A stretch of 64,000 nucleotides of DNA, taken from contig NC_092568.1 in NCBI RefSeq assembly GCF_037975245.1, forward strand, positions 5,560,001 to 5,624,000. The letters run 5' to 3'. Position numbers and translations under genes: made by a program. Of the stretch, positions 1 to 14,000 are shown one piece after another. The DNA comes from Apostichopus japonicus. Taxonomy: Eukaryota; Echinodermata; Holothuroidea; Aspidochirotida; Stichopodidae. Within the stretch, counting starts at the first letter, position 1; each line of letters begins with the position of its first letter. The notes under the pieces are model-generated. The model was not told the DNA's origin, did not search any database, and saw only the letters and a program-made list of their open reading frames with translations.

Positions 1-302
1 ACACAGATAGAAGCTTTTCTACCACAGCTATCATTATCACTTAAATACCAACAAAAAGAGTATTGAGTCTGGTATTTAAGCCGATTAAGTTTTTAGTCGG
101 TGTGGCCATAGATTTATCCATCATAAATATCTCTATCACTGTTGTAGAGATGATGGACGAGTTTGCTATTCCTTGAAAAAAAGAAAATAACCAAAACTGA
201 ATCCCATTGGTTCATAGTCTTACAATGGCTGTGAACAGCTTTCATAAGGCTTACATCAACTCTATAATTCACTTAGTTTTCAATTTCTTCTTCCTCCCTC
301 AG
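1..302 (+). other. Intron or upstream flank of ITPK gene
   Basis: No coding sequence is recognised here. The stretch ends in a pyrimidine-rich run (about 279-300) followed by AG at 301-302, which looks like a splice acceptor. If it is used, this is the end of an intron and the gene's first exon lies left of the window. If it is not, this is promoter or 5' UTR. Confidence 0.4.
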
Positions 303-508
303 GTGGTGAGATTCTGGTAGTAACTTTGACGTTCTTACAGAAAGGTAGTCGCCATTAATTGATGTGCCGCTGTAACTCACGTTTTATTAACCTTGAGAGG
401 ATAGGCCAAAGTAGATAATTTTAGGAAATATTGATCAATTGGTATTTTTGAAAGCGAAAAGAAAAGAATGCAGAGCGAGAGGAAATAATTGTGAAGTGGA
501 GGGTAGGC
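303..508 (+). promoter_or_regulatory. Probable 5' UTR of long ITPK transcript, with a short uORF
   Basis: The segment lies between a good acceptor (AG at 301-302) and the ATG at 509. The reading frame of the long protein is closed upstream by TGA at 449-451, and no in-frame ATG occurs before 509. One out-of-frame ATG at 468-470 opens a six-codon uORF ending in TAA at 486-488, 20 bases before the main start. This could lower translation of the long isoform. The acceptor and the uORF effect are inferences from sequence only. Confidence 0.45.
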
Positions 509-2032
509 ATGAGTTCGACAAGAAATAATGCTCACACTGGTAGAACACCCCCTGAAGCTTCTATCACAGGACGGACCAGTCAAGGTGGATCCTATTTTGT
601 ACTTGTTGGAGCGGAGAACAATCACGTGACAACAACTACTCCGCGAAAGAGGCAGGATAATTCGGACCTGTCCTCCGAGACGATGACCAAAACCAGTTCT
701 TTCTTGGATGTCATGAATCATGATATTAATCATGTACCCAAAAAATTGCTACCTCCGGAAAAGCAGAGGGTCCCGGTTGTGAAGGTCACGGCTAGACCAG
801 TGTCTCCTCGCATTTTCGACCTATGCAAAAAGGTGTCCTGCAACGCCGAAAAGCAAAAACTTTTGGATTCTCGAGCGAACAGGTTGAGAAGGTTGAGGTC
901 TCTCTCGGCCAGCAATTTATCTTCATCGAATGATTCAGACCTGGAGGAGGATTCGTCTCCTCTCCTCAACAGACGCTCGGTCAGTTTAAAAACTTTAGTC
1001 ATCGAAGGGTCTCAAGACTCGTCGTCGACGTTGTCTTGGAATTCACAGAGCGAGTGCATGGAAGTACCCACCAGCAAAGTGTTGTCTTCTCCCTGCACAA
1101 GTCCAAGTAGTGGTTATAACAGTGGCTTTGGATTCAGCAGTCCAGGCTGTGTAAGTCCAACCAGATGTCACTCCCCTACATTAACAATGGAAGACTCCAA
1201 AGTTCACGATAAGGATTTATTGATGGTTCCTGGTAGTGGGCCGGGCAGACCAAGGAGGACCAGCAGCCACGATAGTGGTGTAGTAGGTCTGTCTGTTAGT
1301 TCACCCTCATCTCTGGACAACTCTTCCAATGAAGATGTTTCTTTTCATGATATTTCAGCATCAAGTGAACCAGAGCGTGTCCATAGAAACCCAACTAAGA
1401 GACCTCTCCTTCAACGTCTCCCAGCTCTAGATGTCAGAATAAACGATGTCAATCCGTCTTTAAGAGAACCCCTACAGTCTCCGGACGAGGGCTTCCAGGA
1501 ATCCTTGAAACTTGTTGGACATGGTCAAAAGCCTCATGCTTCACATCATCAAACTGTTGAATTGAAAAAATCAGAGCTCACGGTTAGGTTAAAACAGCCT
1601 CTGAAATCGCCAACTTTTGAATCACTTCTCTCAAAGTTTCACAGGTATAAAAGTTTGGACGGTGCAAATGCAGCCACATCTCTATCTTTCACGAGAAAAC
1701 TATCTGAACCAATCAGCGTGGTAGCTCCACCAGCAGTGGTGATAAGTGAGCATGAGGAGGAGACCGCTGCATCTGCCCAACCCTCCTCCTCCTCCTTCAC
1801 TCCCTCGTCTGTACCCACAGGGGAAATGAAAGACACAAAACATCAAGTCAAAAAAGAAGATGAGAATACAGATGCACAGCCAACAAGTGCACGTGATTTA
1901 TTGTCTCTCTTGCCTTCGTCTTCGAAATCAAAGTTAGAGAGAAAACTTTCCAGCTCAAGTTCAACTTCAAACCTTGACTCGGAGGATCCCGATTCAGCAG
2001 AAGAGCAGGTCAGGGAAGAGAGCCCAAGAGCA
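509..2032 (+). CDS. ITPK exon 1, long isoform-specific N-terminus
   Basis: It encodes residues 1-508, rich in Ser, Pro and acidic residues with no recognised domain. Several SP dipeptides and basic-serine patches look like kinase substrates. The family's divergent N-termini usually control localisation, for example to actin or membrane, but I see no proof of a particular target. ATG 509 has G at -3. The donor is GCA|GTGAGT with GT at 2033, giving exactly 508 codons and phase 0, which matches exon 2. Reading through the donor would add only about 26 residues before TAG, so the splice is preferred. An alternative AG|GTCAGG at 2008 is weaker and breaks phase. Confidence 0.88.
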
Positions 2033-5000
2033 GTGAGTAACTTTCTTTTCTCATTTTGTTACTCCAGACTGAGTCTATATGCAATGTTTCCTAGATGGCA
2101 AATACTGTAGCAGTCAAATCTTGAGGATAAGAGGTGTTGGGGGGGGGGGGTGGGGGGAGGTGGTGATGCTGAAATACATTGATAGTTGAAATTGGGACAG
2201 GTCTGTAGCAAATGTGAAGTTGAAACAAACATGGTGTGAAGTCATAGTTGGACACTTACAACTTAATGATTTAGTTTGCTTTACTTTTCATCCTGTTGCT
2301 GTTTCTCTTGGATAAGATACTGTAGACCTGGTTACAACTTCACTGTAAAGGTATGTGGTGTATTCATAGTATGATATTTCCCAGTTTAAAGTAGAAAACT
2401 GGATGCAAACCTTTCAAAAGAAAAAGAAAAGCAAAAAAAAGCAATTTTTGTCAGTGCACTCTATGACTTCACACTTGTTTGTCTCAAGTTCACCATTGGT
2501 ACAAAACAATTTCATACTCAAAATTAAATTTATACCTTGAAAACAATATGTAAGAATTGAAATGAAAAAGACTAAAATTTACCCCCAACTATCCCCCTTT
2601 AAGTGTGATCAAATATGATCAGGTTAGTTTTTGAAAGGGAAAAAAAACTAAATAAAAATATAAATTCATTCCACCTGGGAGTTATTGAATAACTAGTTCA
2701 TTGTCACTGCACAAGATTGGTACAACATAAAGATCAGTACTGTAGTATACATTCCCTCCAATACCCTGCAATGTTGTGAAAATTGCTAAATGTTGGAAGG
2801 TATTGTACCACTGCTGGAGGGTTTGACACTTCCAAGTTTTCCTCAGGCGTTTGGTGTACATACTCCATGTATAATTAATGTATCATCAAAATCTACTGAA
2901 ATTTAAACCAGAGTGACCATGCTGTTCTGTAGCCATATAGATGACCTGTGATATGTAATTTGTTTCGTTGCTTACCTGTCTCCTCACCAACCTAGCAATC
3001 TCACTCTACCACAATGTGCCTGAAATTGGTTTTGCCTTCAGATTGTTAGCTGGTTCGAATGATCTGCGGAATTGTTAGCCATCATCTGCACATTGTTGGG
3101 TTTTTACCATCTTGTTTTGGCTAGGCATGATAGATCAAGAGTGCAGAGGTTGTGGGGAGACAGGTATGGTGAACTTGTTGTTCATAAATATCCAGACCAG
3201 GTTAGTTTTGGGATGCTTGTTACAATCTGTAGCAGCGTTACTCTTGAATCAGTTTCTATTTTGATGAATCCTCAGTTTCATCTTCAAACATGCACCGGTC
3301 AGAGAAAGGCTTTATTTAATCGTGTTTCATTACGAACAATAGAAGTACTCATTTTATGAGGCATACATCTGTTGTCGCAGTGAGGGTTGTAAATTATTCA
3401 GTGTCACTTGCTCTCAATAGAAAGCATAAAATATGCATCGAAACCACAACTCTCGATGAGATATTGGACCCGATGATTGTTGCTTTGTTTAAGCGTCAGT
3501 CATAAACTCTACACAAAGTACGCTGAACTGTAATAATAATAATAATATTGAAGATGTATAAAGGGCAGACATATCCACCGATAACGGTTCTCAAGGCACA
3601 TCACAATATTACCCTGGTCAACAATAACCTGTCAAATACAGAGACAATACCTCCTGTAACATGTTAGCGCATCCATTGATCAACACAAGTTATAAACACA
3701 AGTTATAAACTCAAGCCAACCAATAAACCTAACTCTACCATCAATGACGAATTACTTCTTTTACCAATACATTTGGCTCATTCAAAGAGTTTGAGGAATC
3801 GAAAATTCAAACCAAACCATAGTGTCCTGTGTTTACATACATATACTTGTATAAAATTATCAGTTGAACCAAATAGTATTCGAATTGATGCGACCATCAA
3901 ATGTCTTGACCTCAGTTTGCAATACTGAAAGACAATGTTACCTACAGAACCCCCCACCCCCCCCCTACACAGTGGCCACCTTTTCGCTGGACTTCAAATA
4001 GATGATCAGATAGATGAGATGACGCCATTTTTTCCTCGGAACTTTGAAGCTCAGAGCTATGGAAACTTTATTTGAGAGAGAAGGAGGGAAAGTGACGTGA
4101 TGATAAAAAACTGCAAAGAGATTGCATAACATTGCATAAAGTCTAAAAATGTGCAGGTACTGTCAGTACAGCTCCCTGTGCATGTTTCTCAGATACTCTT
4201 TTGTACACAAAACATGGAAATGTATTTGTTTGAATTTGTCGTTTGAGTAACTCCCTGTGACTAGGCTAAAATTTTTGCAACTTAGAAAGTACATTGTCTT
4301 GACTGTTTGATTTTTTACCACAAAAGTTAAAAAAAGAGGTTCAATAGATTGCAGATAGGAGATGCTATATAATGAGGCCTCAACCATACAGAAGTACAGT
4401 GAAAGTAGGATTCACATTATCACAATGCACATGTACGTAGAGTGTAATTCTTGGTACCCTGCATAGTGGTTTTGTGTATTGCATAGTTGTGTAGTTGTGA
4501 TACAAGACTATTCATTAATATTACCCGTTGGATAACCTCAGTGATCGTTTAAGTCTTACTGAAATGGTCATCATTTTGTGGATTGTTCTGACCATTATTG
4601 ACGTTACTCCCTCTTATCGAGTCAAAAAACACAATTCAGGATTACCGTACCACATAGCTGTGCGTATACTGGTAGAACTTCATATGTCAGGCAGTCGAGG
4701 TACTCTTCGATGGTTGCAAATTTAAATCATTTCTTTCAACTCTTACTGTACACTGCATTTCATGTTACACTGCTCCCTCCCATAAAGCAGTGATTGTCTA
4801 CAGCAGTTATTAATTACAAACTTGCCGTTCAAACCTAGCAAATTCTGTACCCTCCTCCACTGGGGCATAATTGAAGCACCTAGCCCTGAGTTTTACCCTT
4901 ATCCCAGTGATGAAATTTATCATGGTAGCACAGCCTTAGCGAGTGGCACTGGTAGCGTGAGAAACACTGTTTTGGCTTCAAGTCCCAAGAGATCACTTTG

Positions 5001-8000
5001 AGCTGAGTGTGAATTCATTTGTCATTGAAAATAAATTGGTTGTCCATTAATTTAAGAACTATATAATGTTTAGTATCTATGTCACTACATTCAGCTACAC
5101 AGTACTGTAGCTTTGATGTTATATCTAATGTTGCACCAATAATAAAATCCCCAAATGTTGTCATATTTTTATCGGCAATTATCACACTGTCGGATCTCAG
5201 GAGTATCCATGGTCTTTCACAATTTGACTCAACTTTGGTGTTGCTGCAAATTCATCAGTCAGCACAGTTTGATGAAAGTGTTTTCTTTATTTTTATCAGT
5301 GAAAGTTATGCATGCAGCCTTGTGACATGTGTAATGATATTGTTCATGTCATAAGTTAGAAGTTCAGACTAATTGAGGTCATCCTGAATTAGTTTGATAA
5401 GACAAGAAATAAAGGGGACTAGTTACTTGTTTCCTTCTGGATATTTTTTGAATTTCCTCAGCACAGTATTCTAAAGGTTATCTATTACTGTAATCCTCAC
5501 TTCAGTTTCACAGTTTTAAACAAACAGCAATTGTGATAATAAGAGAATAAAAACTGCAGCATGTATTCTGGTTTGCGCAGACTTGGCATATTGACCACAC
5601 ATGTACTATACATTACAGGAAGAGCCAACTCAGGCAGCTCAAAAACACTGTAGTACTACAACTATTTGTGTAAGGGCACTCCATTCAACTGTGTAACAAA
5701 ACTCATCACCACAATCTGTTGAATTGCACTCTGCCCCGTTGCCATGGCAGCATTGACGTCGTTGGAACAATGTGCTGGTACAATAGATATATCCTTTCAG
5801 GGTGCTGAGCACACAAGGATTTGAATAAGTGGTTTTGTACACCAGAGTAGTTTCCGACCATTTTAGTAGGGCATGAACTTACTAGTATTTTGATTCTTGA
5901 ACAATACTGTATCTTGGAAGTACTGTATATAAGCAATGGTTTAAATAGCCACTTGTCCATGTACAGTATTCATCCAGAAGGGAATTGGAACCAAGTCTGT
6001 GTTTTCATATGTATGCAAGTAGACAGACACAATACAATGAATATTTACTACACTCTAACAATAGGACTTGCTGCTAGATGTAATCAACATCATCATGTTG
6101 CAATGCTTAATATCACAAATTTGTAGCAATGTTTCTGTCGTAAATCATGTTGTTAGGAATGCACGTACATTTTCCAAACTTTGTGAGAACAAAATGGAAT
6201 CATGCAAGTTTTTCAAATATTATAGTAGTTAGCCAAGTATTGAGGCAATTGGATAAATGAGGAAGTGTCTGGGGAAGCAGAAGCAGTGGCTACCGATATT
6301 TAAAGCTTCAATTTAATACCAGCATGAACCAAAGATGGTTCGGTAAATAATGTTAGTGTTCCATGTGTACCACAATGTACAACGCAATTGGTCAAGTTTA
6401 GTATCAACTTACGATAGTTGATATTGAAGGAACAACAACAGATATCGACTGTTGTAGGGACATTTCAAGTTTAAAACATCTTTACAACCTATCTTATATA
6501 TGCCTTATATAGTTTGGTTTCAGTAACCTTCTCGTCCCCCCACTTCTTTCCCCTCCCCATGGGAAAAAATACATCTGTTACTATCAAGAAAAAATTGGTT
6601 GGTGCACATTATGAAATTCCAATATTTGAGAGAAGAGTCATTCCTTCCATTGAAATGTCTATCAGGAATTGAGTATCTGGAATTGTTCAGATGATTAAAT
6701 ATGACCAAACAGCATCGGTCATAAGTCAGCCAGCTCCCATGGTAACTTCTGTCTCAGAGTAAATTTTACAGAATTTTTGGGTGTGAGTTGATGTTATAAA
6801 GAATTACCGAACATGTAAAATTATATATTTCTATGGAGCAATAGAACCATATCTATATCTATATGTATATCTATATCTACAGTAACTATAAGTGAATCGT
6901 AGGGAGTTGAAATCCAGAACAGTGAAAAAACTTCTAGCCTCCACCGGGATTCGAACCCGGGCCTCCCGCTTTATATGCGGACACCCTAACCACTAGGCTA
7001 TGGACGCTGATTGTATACATGTCCTGAGGTTCGAAACCCCTAAGGAAGGTCATAATATATGTATATAGATTAATATTGCCTGATAATCGCAGCAGTGAAA
7101 AGAAGTACGTGTAAAACTCTGGGTTGCAACATAGTGTGTTTATACATTTATCTACTGTATATACAATGATTGTAATTACTGTATATATATGTAGCTACGT
7201 ACATTATACATGTATGACAGTAGAAAATTTCTTACTTAGTTTGAAGAATAGCAAATTGTGGCAGTGTTTACCCTTACATATAGCTACACTGCAGACAAGA
7301 AAGGTTACTAATACTCAGTGAGCAGTCTTTGTCTGCAGTATGTCTGCGATAGGTTACTGTACACCATGTACAGTATAAGGCAGATTACAGCCAATGTATT
7401 CAACTGGTAATAAATTTGATATGTACAACCAGGGAGTTGTTATGGAACAACTCCCTGGTACAACTCTAGTACAGTGGCATACTATAAATAAACTATACTG
7501 TGTTAAGCTTACAGAACAGAAATGCAGAGTACTCCTTAATGGAGTATGTATACAGTAGTTAAATATTTTTCATCTTAAATTGATTCAATTGCTTCATCAA
7601 AAGTTATATGTTACCATAACTTCTGCTGAGAAGCATTCAGTGAAATAGAGGGAAGCATTTCACAAGGAAGGTTGTTCAGTATCTGCTGATAAATGGTATA
7701 CTAGTAGGTGGTCACGTTGGAGTCAGTGCACAGTCACAGTGTGTCATAAAAAAAACTCTACTATGGTGTTGTATAACTTGTATTTACAGGATATTTAATA
7801 CTCTCATACCCCTCATTACTCTAGTTTCCCATCTACACTCTACTGTACCTGTACCTACTGTAGCATAAACTGTATCAAAGCTACATGAAGGGGGTATGGT
7901 GGGGGTGAGTTGGTAAGAGGTGAGGTATTATTATGAATGCATATTGGGGAAAGAGAAACCGTTTGATATCAGGGAGAACTAACTTCAAACCTGAAACATT

Positions 8001-11000
8001 TGGAGCAAATGTTTGATACCTTTAGTTAAGGAGGAATGTACAGAGGATATGCTTGCTGAAGTTGATATTGGCAAGAAAGAAAATTGAAATAGTCTTCAGT
8101 TTCAAATTACAGTACTAGTAAGTTAGTAACAACTTAATGTTCAGTACTTTTTACTCAAGTTTTTTTGGATTTTCAGTTGTTCAGCTGTAAAGCTACATGC
8201 ATTTTATCGATAGAAATTGTTGTTTTTCCCCTTTGTGAATTCATGCTTTTCACGAGGAATGACAAGTGTACACAATAAAGTTTGCCTGTGACATCTGACA
8301 TTAAAGTACATGAGTGCTATTGAAAAATATTTCTGTAGCTGGAAGAGTGTGTATAGATGCAGTTATCTCAATTTGTTTGAAAATGTACTACAGATGTACT
8401 TTAACAAAATTTATTTGCATCCAGTAAATACTATCATGTTTATTGAGTGAGAATGTAGGTTGATAATAATCTGAATTTAAATAGGTATTGACGTAGGATG
8501 ATAGGGATATGACGTCAACTGCTTGGATGGTACGCTCAGAGTTATCACAAGGTGGGGGTAGATGTCTGTCAGTCTGTGAGAATTAGGACATCTGATGCAT
8601 GCAGTATATATATTCAGCAGGTTCCTCAGTATGAAAGTTCCATGAAAGTTTTGAATAATAAAACAAATAAAACAGTCAGGTGGTAATAGAAGCATTGCCC
8701 GGTTGATACGGAGGGGGAATTGGAGGGGAGGGGAGTGTGAAGGAAGAGGAGATGGGGAGAGATTATTATGAGGTAATTAAGTACAATATATGCAACTGAT
8801 TTACAGTACAGTTCTAACTGTACCTAAATACAATTCTAAGCATTTTTGTTGTGCTTAAGTTAAATTATTTTGGTTTCTCATTCATTATACTCTTCCCACA
8901 TGGAAGAGTCATTATACAGCTACAGTAACCTGAAGTGTATGACTGTGTCCACATTTTTCGAAGTGATGTATCCTCATGATTACATACGATATGTGGATAT
9001 CCTCATGATTACATAGTATATGTGGATGAATAGATTCTCAATAGATCTGATATGTGACTTTCTAGCATATTTTTAGCTTACACTTATGACATCTCTTGAA
9101 CTCTACTGTGTTACTGTGTGCATAATATGCTACCAGTGATATATCATTTGGATTCTTTTTTTTTCCAAAATGTTGCTTTCTTAGTGTTAGTGTTGTTATC
9201 CTTGATTTCAAACTTTGCTTGGTTATACTGTATATTGTGTTTCTCATTGAAACTGTGATTTGTAAATTGTAAAGTAAGACAAAAGATTCTTTTAGCTCAG
9301 TTACTGTACCAGTTCCTCTCCTCTCCTCCTCTGCTACTTTTTTCCTATAGACCCTATCTCTATCCTATTTACCTCCTCTCCTGTCCACTTTTCTTCCTCT
9401 CAACTTTCACTCCTTCTGGTCTTCCACCAGTCTCACTTCACCCCATCCTGCCCTCTCCTGCCCCCTCTTCCTTTCACCCGTCCTGACCCTTCCTCTCCTC
9501 TCATGTAACATGGTGCTGTACATAGTATATACAGGTTCCCTGCTATCAGTAATTAGTGAACGTGTAAAGCTGACAGTTGAGTGCATTACACACCCATTGC
9601 AAATTGTTCATTACCACATATTGTAGATTGATAACAACAGTTGCTGCTTTACTATCTCATAGTTCAGAGATATATCTAGCTCTTTTTACCCTTTAGAACC
9701 TGGATAATTGTCAGTATCTTGTTAAAAACAATATTTCTGAACCCTGAAAAGTACATTGCAAAGTGTACAACTACAGTACTCTATACCCTATAATTGTAGA
9801 AACTGAGATGACATGTATGATTGAAATCACATGACCGAACACTGCGGGTGTGGCCATCATGATTTATACTGTCGAGTAAAACCGACTGTGTGACTGCAAT
9901 AGCCTGGAAGCGTAGTTTAGTTTATATTGTATTAAGCAGGAATAAACTTTGCAAATTTGCTGAGTAATAAACTATGTCTCATCGTTGAAATTATTACTGT
10001 AAATATTCATCTTCCTACTGCATCTACCAATGACAGCAATTATTGAAACAATATCACAGTTACCATGGTGATCTGGGAACTTAATAGCCAGAATCTGCAT
10101 GCGTATGGAAATCTCATTAATTAAAGGAATAGTATGATTAGTCAGCAAGTTGTCGTTGTGAGGGGGTTAATGTATCTACTTTTTTAAATTAGATATTACT
10201 AGTCTTGTTTTATTTTTTTCTTATAGATTAATTAAGAAAGCAATAATATACTGTAGGCAGTTTGATAAAGGCCAGGTGGAATTGATCCTCATTGTTGTTG
10301 GTGCCATTGAGTCTGTAGTTTGTGGCTGCTGTAGTTCTTCTGTTCACTTTATCAACATAGCCAAAGTCAATCCAGTTGCATATAAGCCTATTCTTATCAA
10401 AGATTATTTCTTAGGCAATTTGAATTTCCAAACAAATTTGATAAATTTCAGTATTTTTTGATTGATGAGCTATACATTTGGTGTGTTCATATACTGTATA
10501 TTGTTTAACCTTGGGACAGTCCATCATCTTGACATTGAAATTTTGTTCTTTCAAATTGACTGGCCTAGCTGGGCAAAAGGATGAGTCATAATGTCATTAT
10601 GTTAGTAGCAACAAAACAATATTGTAAATCTAAATGAGGTACTGTACTGTCTAAAGATAACATCTGCATTCCTGGCTCTCTTAGAACGAACTTGTTATGG
10701 ATTGACTTTTAGTCTTTGTCGATCTGTCTAGATGTTATATAAGATTGTATTACTGAAAAGAAGTAAGATGTACAGCTAACAAATTTACATTCGGAACAAA
10801 ATAAGTCACCAGACCTTTTGAAGATGGCAAGAAGCTTCTCAAAACAATTCCCTTTATGTTATATAAATTTCCTAAATACATACCAGTTGGCAAACATTAA
10901 AAATTCTCCCCAATTCATTGTTATAAGCAGTAAATTTCATGACCTTTGGCAGCTGTCATTTAATTGTGATATTTATATAGTGCAGATAAAGCAAAACCCC

Positions 11001-14000
11001 TGGATGCTGGTTTGAATCCTCCCTCCACATTGAGCAGTAATACTTTTGTCCAAAGTTGCCCTAACTTCTTCCTCATGGTCAAATATCAACTACTTTGACT
11101 TTGTATCTTGAAGGGTTACTCAAGAGATGTCAAAATAGCATGGCTTTCTCTAACAGATCCAAGAGGTTAGTCGATCCCCTCCACTCTCGTCCCACTCCCC
11201 TCCCGGCCCCCTCCCCCTCATTGGCTTAACAGTGTGCAAATGCTATTGGGATGTGTGAAACAAAATTCCAAATTTGGGGAAATTGCTCATATTCTGCAAA
11301 ACAAGATGAAAGCCTGTTGTACTTTCCAATCAATAATTTTGGATTGTGCTATTCGCCACCTTCTGATATTTGGTTTTGGTTTCTTTTTCTTGTTTAGTTT
11401 GTTTGCTACGAATATTGTGATATAAGTAGAACCACTCTGTAAAATGTGTGATTGCTTTTAAATCCATTGGCCTAGTGAACCAGGTCAAATAGCAAAAAGC
11501 TTTGTGTAAGGAAGTTGTGAGTGGGTCAATAGCTATATATAAGTGGGTGTTCCAAAGTAACTGTCAAGCCTACACTTTACCACTATGTACACTACGCCGG
11601 TAATGCATATTATGGTTGCCAAAGGCCGTATCTGTGTTTAGGCCTCAAGTTTTCTTTCATTGCCAGTTCTGTTTACATTCTGTGGGGAGGTGAAATTGAT
11701 TTCGTGGGACCTGGAGTCTCATTTTCTCTGCGGGTTTTCAACGTCTCTCAAAGATAGTACCATATGGGAGAACAGTTGTGGTGGAATGGTTGGCTAGTCA
11801 TGAAGATAACCCTGACAAAAAGAATGCCCCATACTGTGATTTGTCTGTTCAACATGCATGATGTGTAGTTGAACCTGATGGAAATGACTTTGATATCTTA
11901 CTAACGAAGAAGATGTCCTGACAGGATCGGGATCGATCATACTGTAATTTCACCGGCTGTTTCACCAAGAGGAAGTGTGATTGTGTGCTTGGAGTTTCCT
12001 TTGAGTCAAGTAAAGAGACCCTTTAAAGGTTAAAATGGTAACCTTTATTGGTTATACCAGTGAAGTTTAATCTTTATCACGATCGTATGATTGTCTGCAC
12101 TACGCACAGTTAATAGCTGTCATTGTAGCATTGCCCAGCCATTCTTGTTCCATAGTTCAATCAATGAATATGATCACAAAAGATTTATGGTTTTGCATTA
12201 TTCGTGAGGGGAATTTTGGAATATCACCGATAAACAATGCAGCTTTCTTGCAAGTAACCTTGGCACTTCAATATCAACAGAAAACAATGCTTGATAGTTT
12301 GCCTTCGAGACGACCAGTGTTACTATCAACTCTTTTTTAGTTATCGTGAAGTACCACTGCACGCATGTTGCTTACAGTGTTCGGCTACACTCAATATGAA
12401 TTGCTAGTTTTGTATTCTAACTCTGTGTGCATCTGACATGGACTGTTCTAGGAAAACTCTCGTTAATGTTTACCAGCTATTTCAAGTTTCACTTTGGAAA
12501 ATCAGGAAAACTGTGGCATTTTGAGCTCTAAGTCTGTGGTACTACTACTACTACTTCTACTACCAGTGCTATTTTACAAAATTGTATCAACAGAGTCCTG
12601 GATAATCCAGTTGAAGGGGTTTGTCATCCTACCACACACAGCATTGAGTTGCATTGCTGTGTGTTTCATATAGCAGCTGTTCAGTATATATGCTGTCATC
12701 TTGCCCTGGAGATCTTACACTGTGGTGCTGGTATCAGTTTAAACTTCAGGGTAATTAAGAATACACCACACAGTGTTTTTTTTTTTTTTTAACGGTGTTG
12801 CTGTCTTATACTTGACATTAATATACAGGCTTGTCTATAATTAAGGGGAATAGTTGGCAGTGAGTAGTGAGAATATATATTGACTGTTTGAGGTTTCTGG
12901 ACTAGTTTGATCCTGCACATATATATGTACGTTCTACATGAGACATTAAAACCAGTATGGAGACTAATGTGATATCTACCTATAACCGTGAGCAACCAGA
13001 TAGCGATAGCTCACAATCTGACGAAGAGACGGAATTTGGCTGTACTTGCGCTCCCTGTCTGACAGAACAGAAGGCTTCACAATCGGTAAGTCTATTGAGT
13101 ATCGTCATAGTAACCTAGCAGCTCCAAGTGGTATTTCTGTTTTATAATAGGGGCATGAATAATTCTGTTTGACGTAGTAACTTTGCAACACTTTCTGTTA
13201 CAAGTTATTCTGTCGTCTGAGTGTATGAAACCAATTTATGCAAGCACTTCCTCTGTCTTTTGTAATTCTTGCATCGATTGCAATTTGCAATGTTTCCATC
13301 CATCATGGGGGTATTAAAATTATTGTTTGCAGTCTTGACATCACAAAAATGAATACATATACTGTGGCAATAATGTGTATATTGCTGCGTGTATATATAC
13401 TGTACACTGCATACATGTTGCAAATAATGTACCAGTATATTGCTGCATACACATACTGTATGTGGAAATAATACTGTGGCATGTATGTACACATACATGG
13501 AAATAATAGCGTTGCATACACATGCTGTACTGTACGTACATGGCAATAACACTGCAAGCACGCAGGGTAAAAACTAACACATATTTTATGGGGGCTATGT
13601 CCCCCCCCCCCATAAACCCCCTTGACAAATTTTAGGGGTCAATTTTGGGGGCAGAGGATGGCTATTTTATGAGTTTAATGTTGAACACTGTTTATATGGA
13701 AAATAAATCATAACAATGTGATCTTTAAACCATGAACTGATTTTATTGATGTAAAACTACTGACAGTTTGAACAGAAATATGTGATCCGAATGTGGAAAT
13801 CAAGATTCATATGCTATGAAACAAATGTTTAAATTTTGAACCTTGCACTGGCGACAAATCTTTACGTTCTGGACAGAAAATAAACCGCTTGTTGTTCTTT
13901 CTTTTACAAACCAACCAATCATTCTGTTTTACAGTGGCCTCTTTGAAAACAACTTTTCTCATATTCTTTATTCTTTGATATTTCTTTGCTGGGGTGGGCC

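Noticed and set aside
3072-3359. 95-residue ORF with [19 protein letters not shown]
   Set aside because: Its protein-like part lies in the right arm of the foldback element, and the rest has no homology I recognise.
6937-7007. Apparent tRNA gene on the - strand
   Set aside because: It folds well, but one acceptor pair is mismatched, the anticodon would be AUA and the flanks are shared with a second, truncated copy at 15189; it is a SINE.
13205-13628. Several overlapping ORFs up to 118 residues
   Set aside because: They come from repeated TACATAC/ACTGTA words, overlap on both strands and show no domain or splice context.
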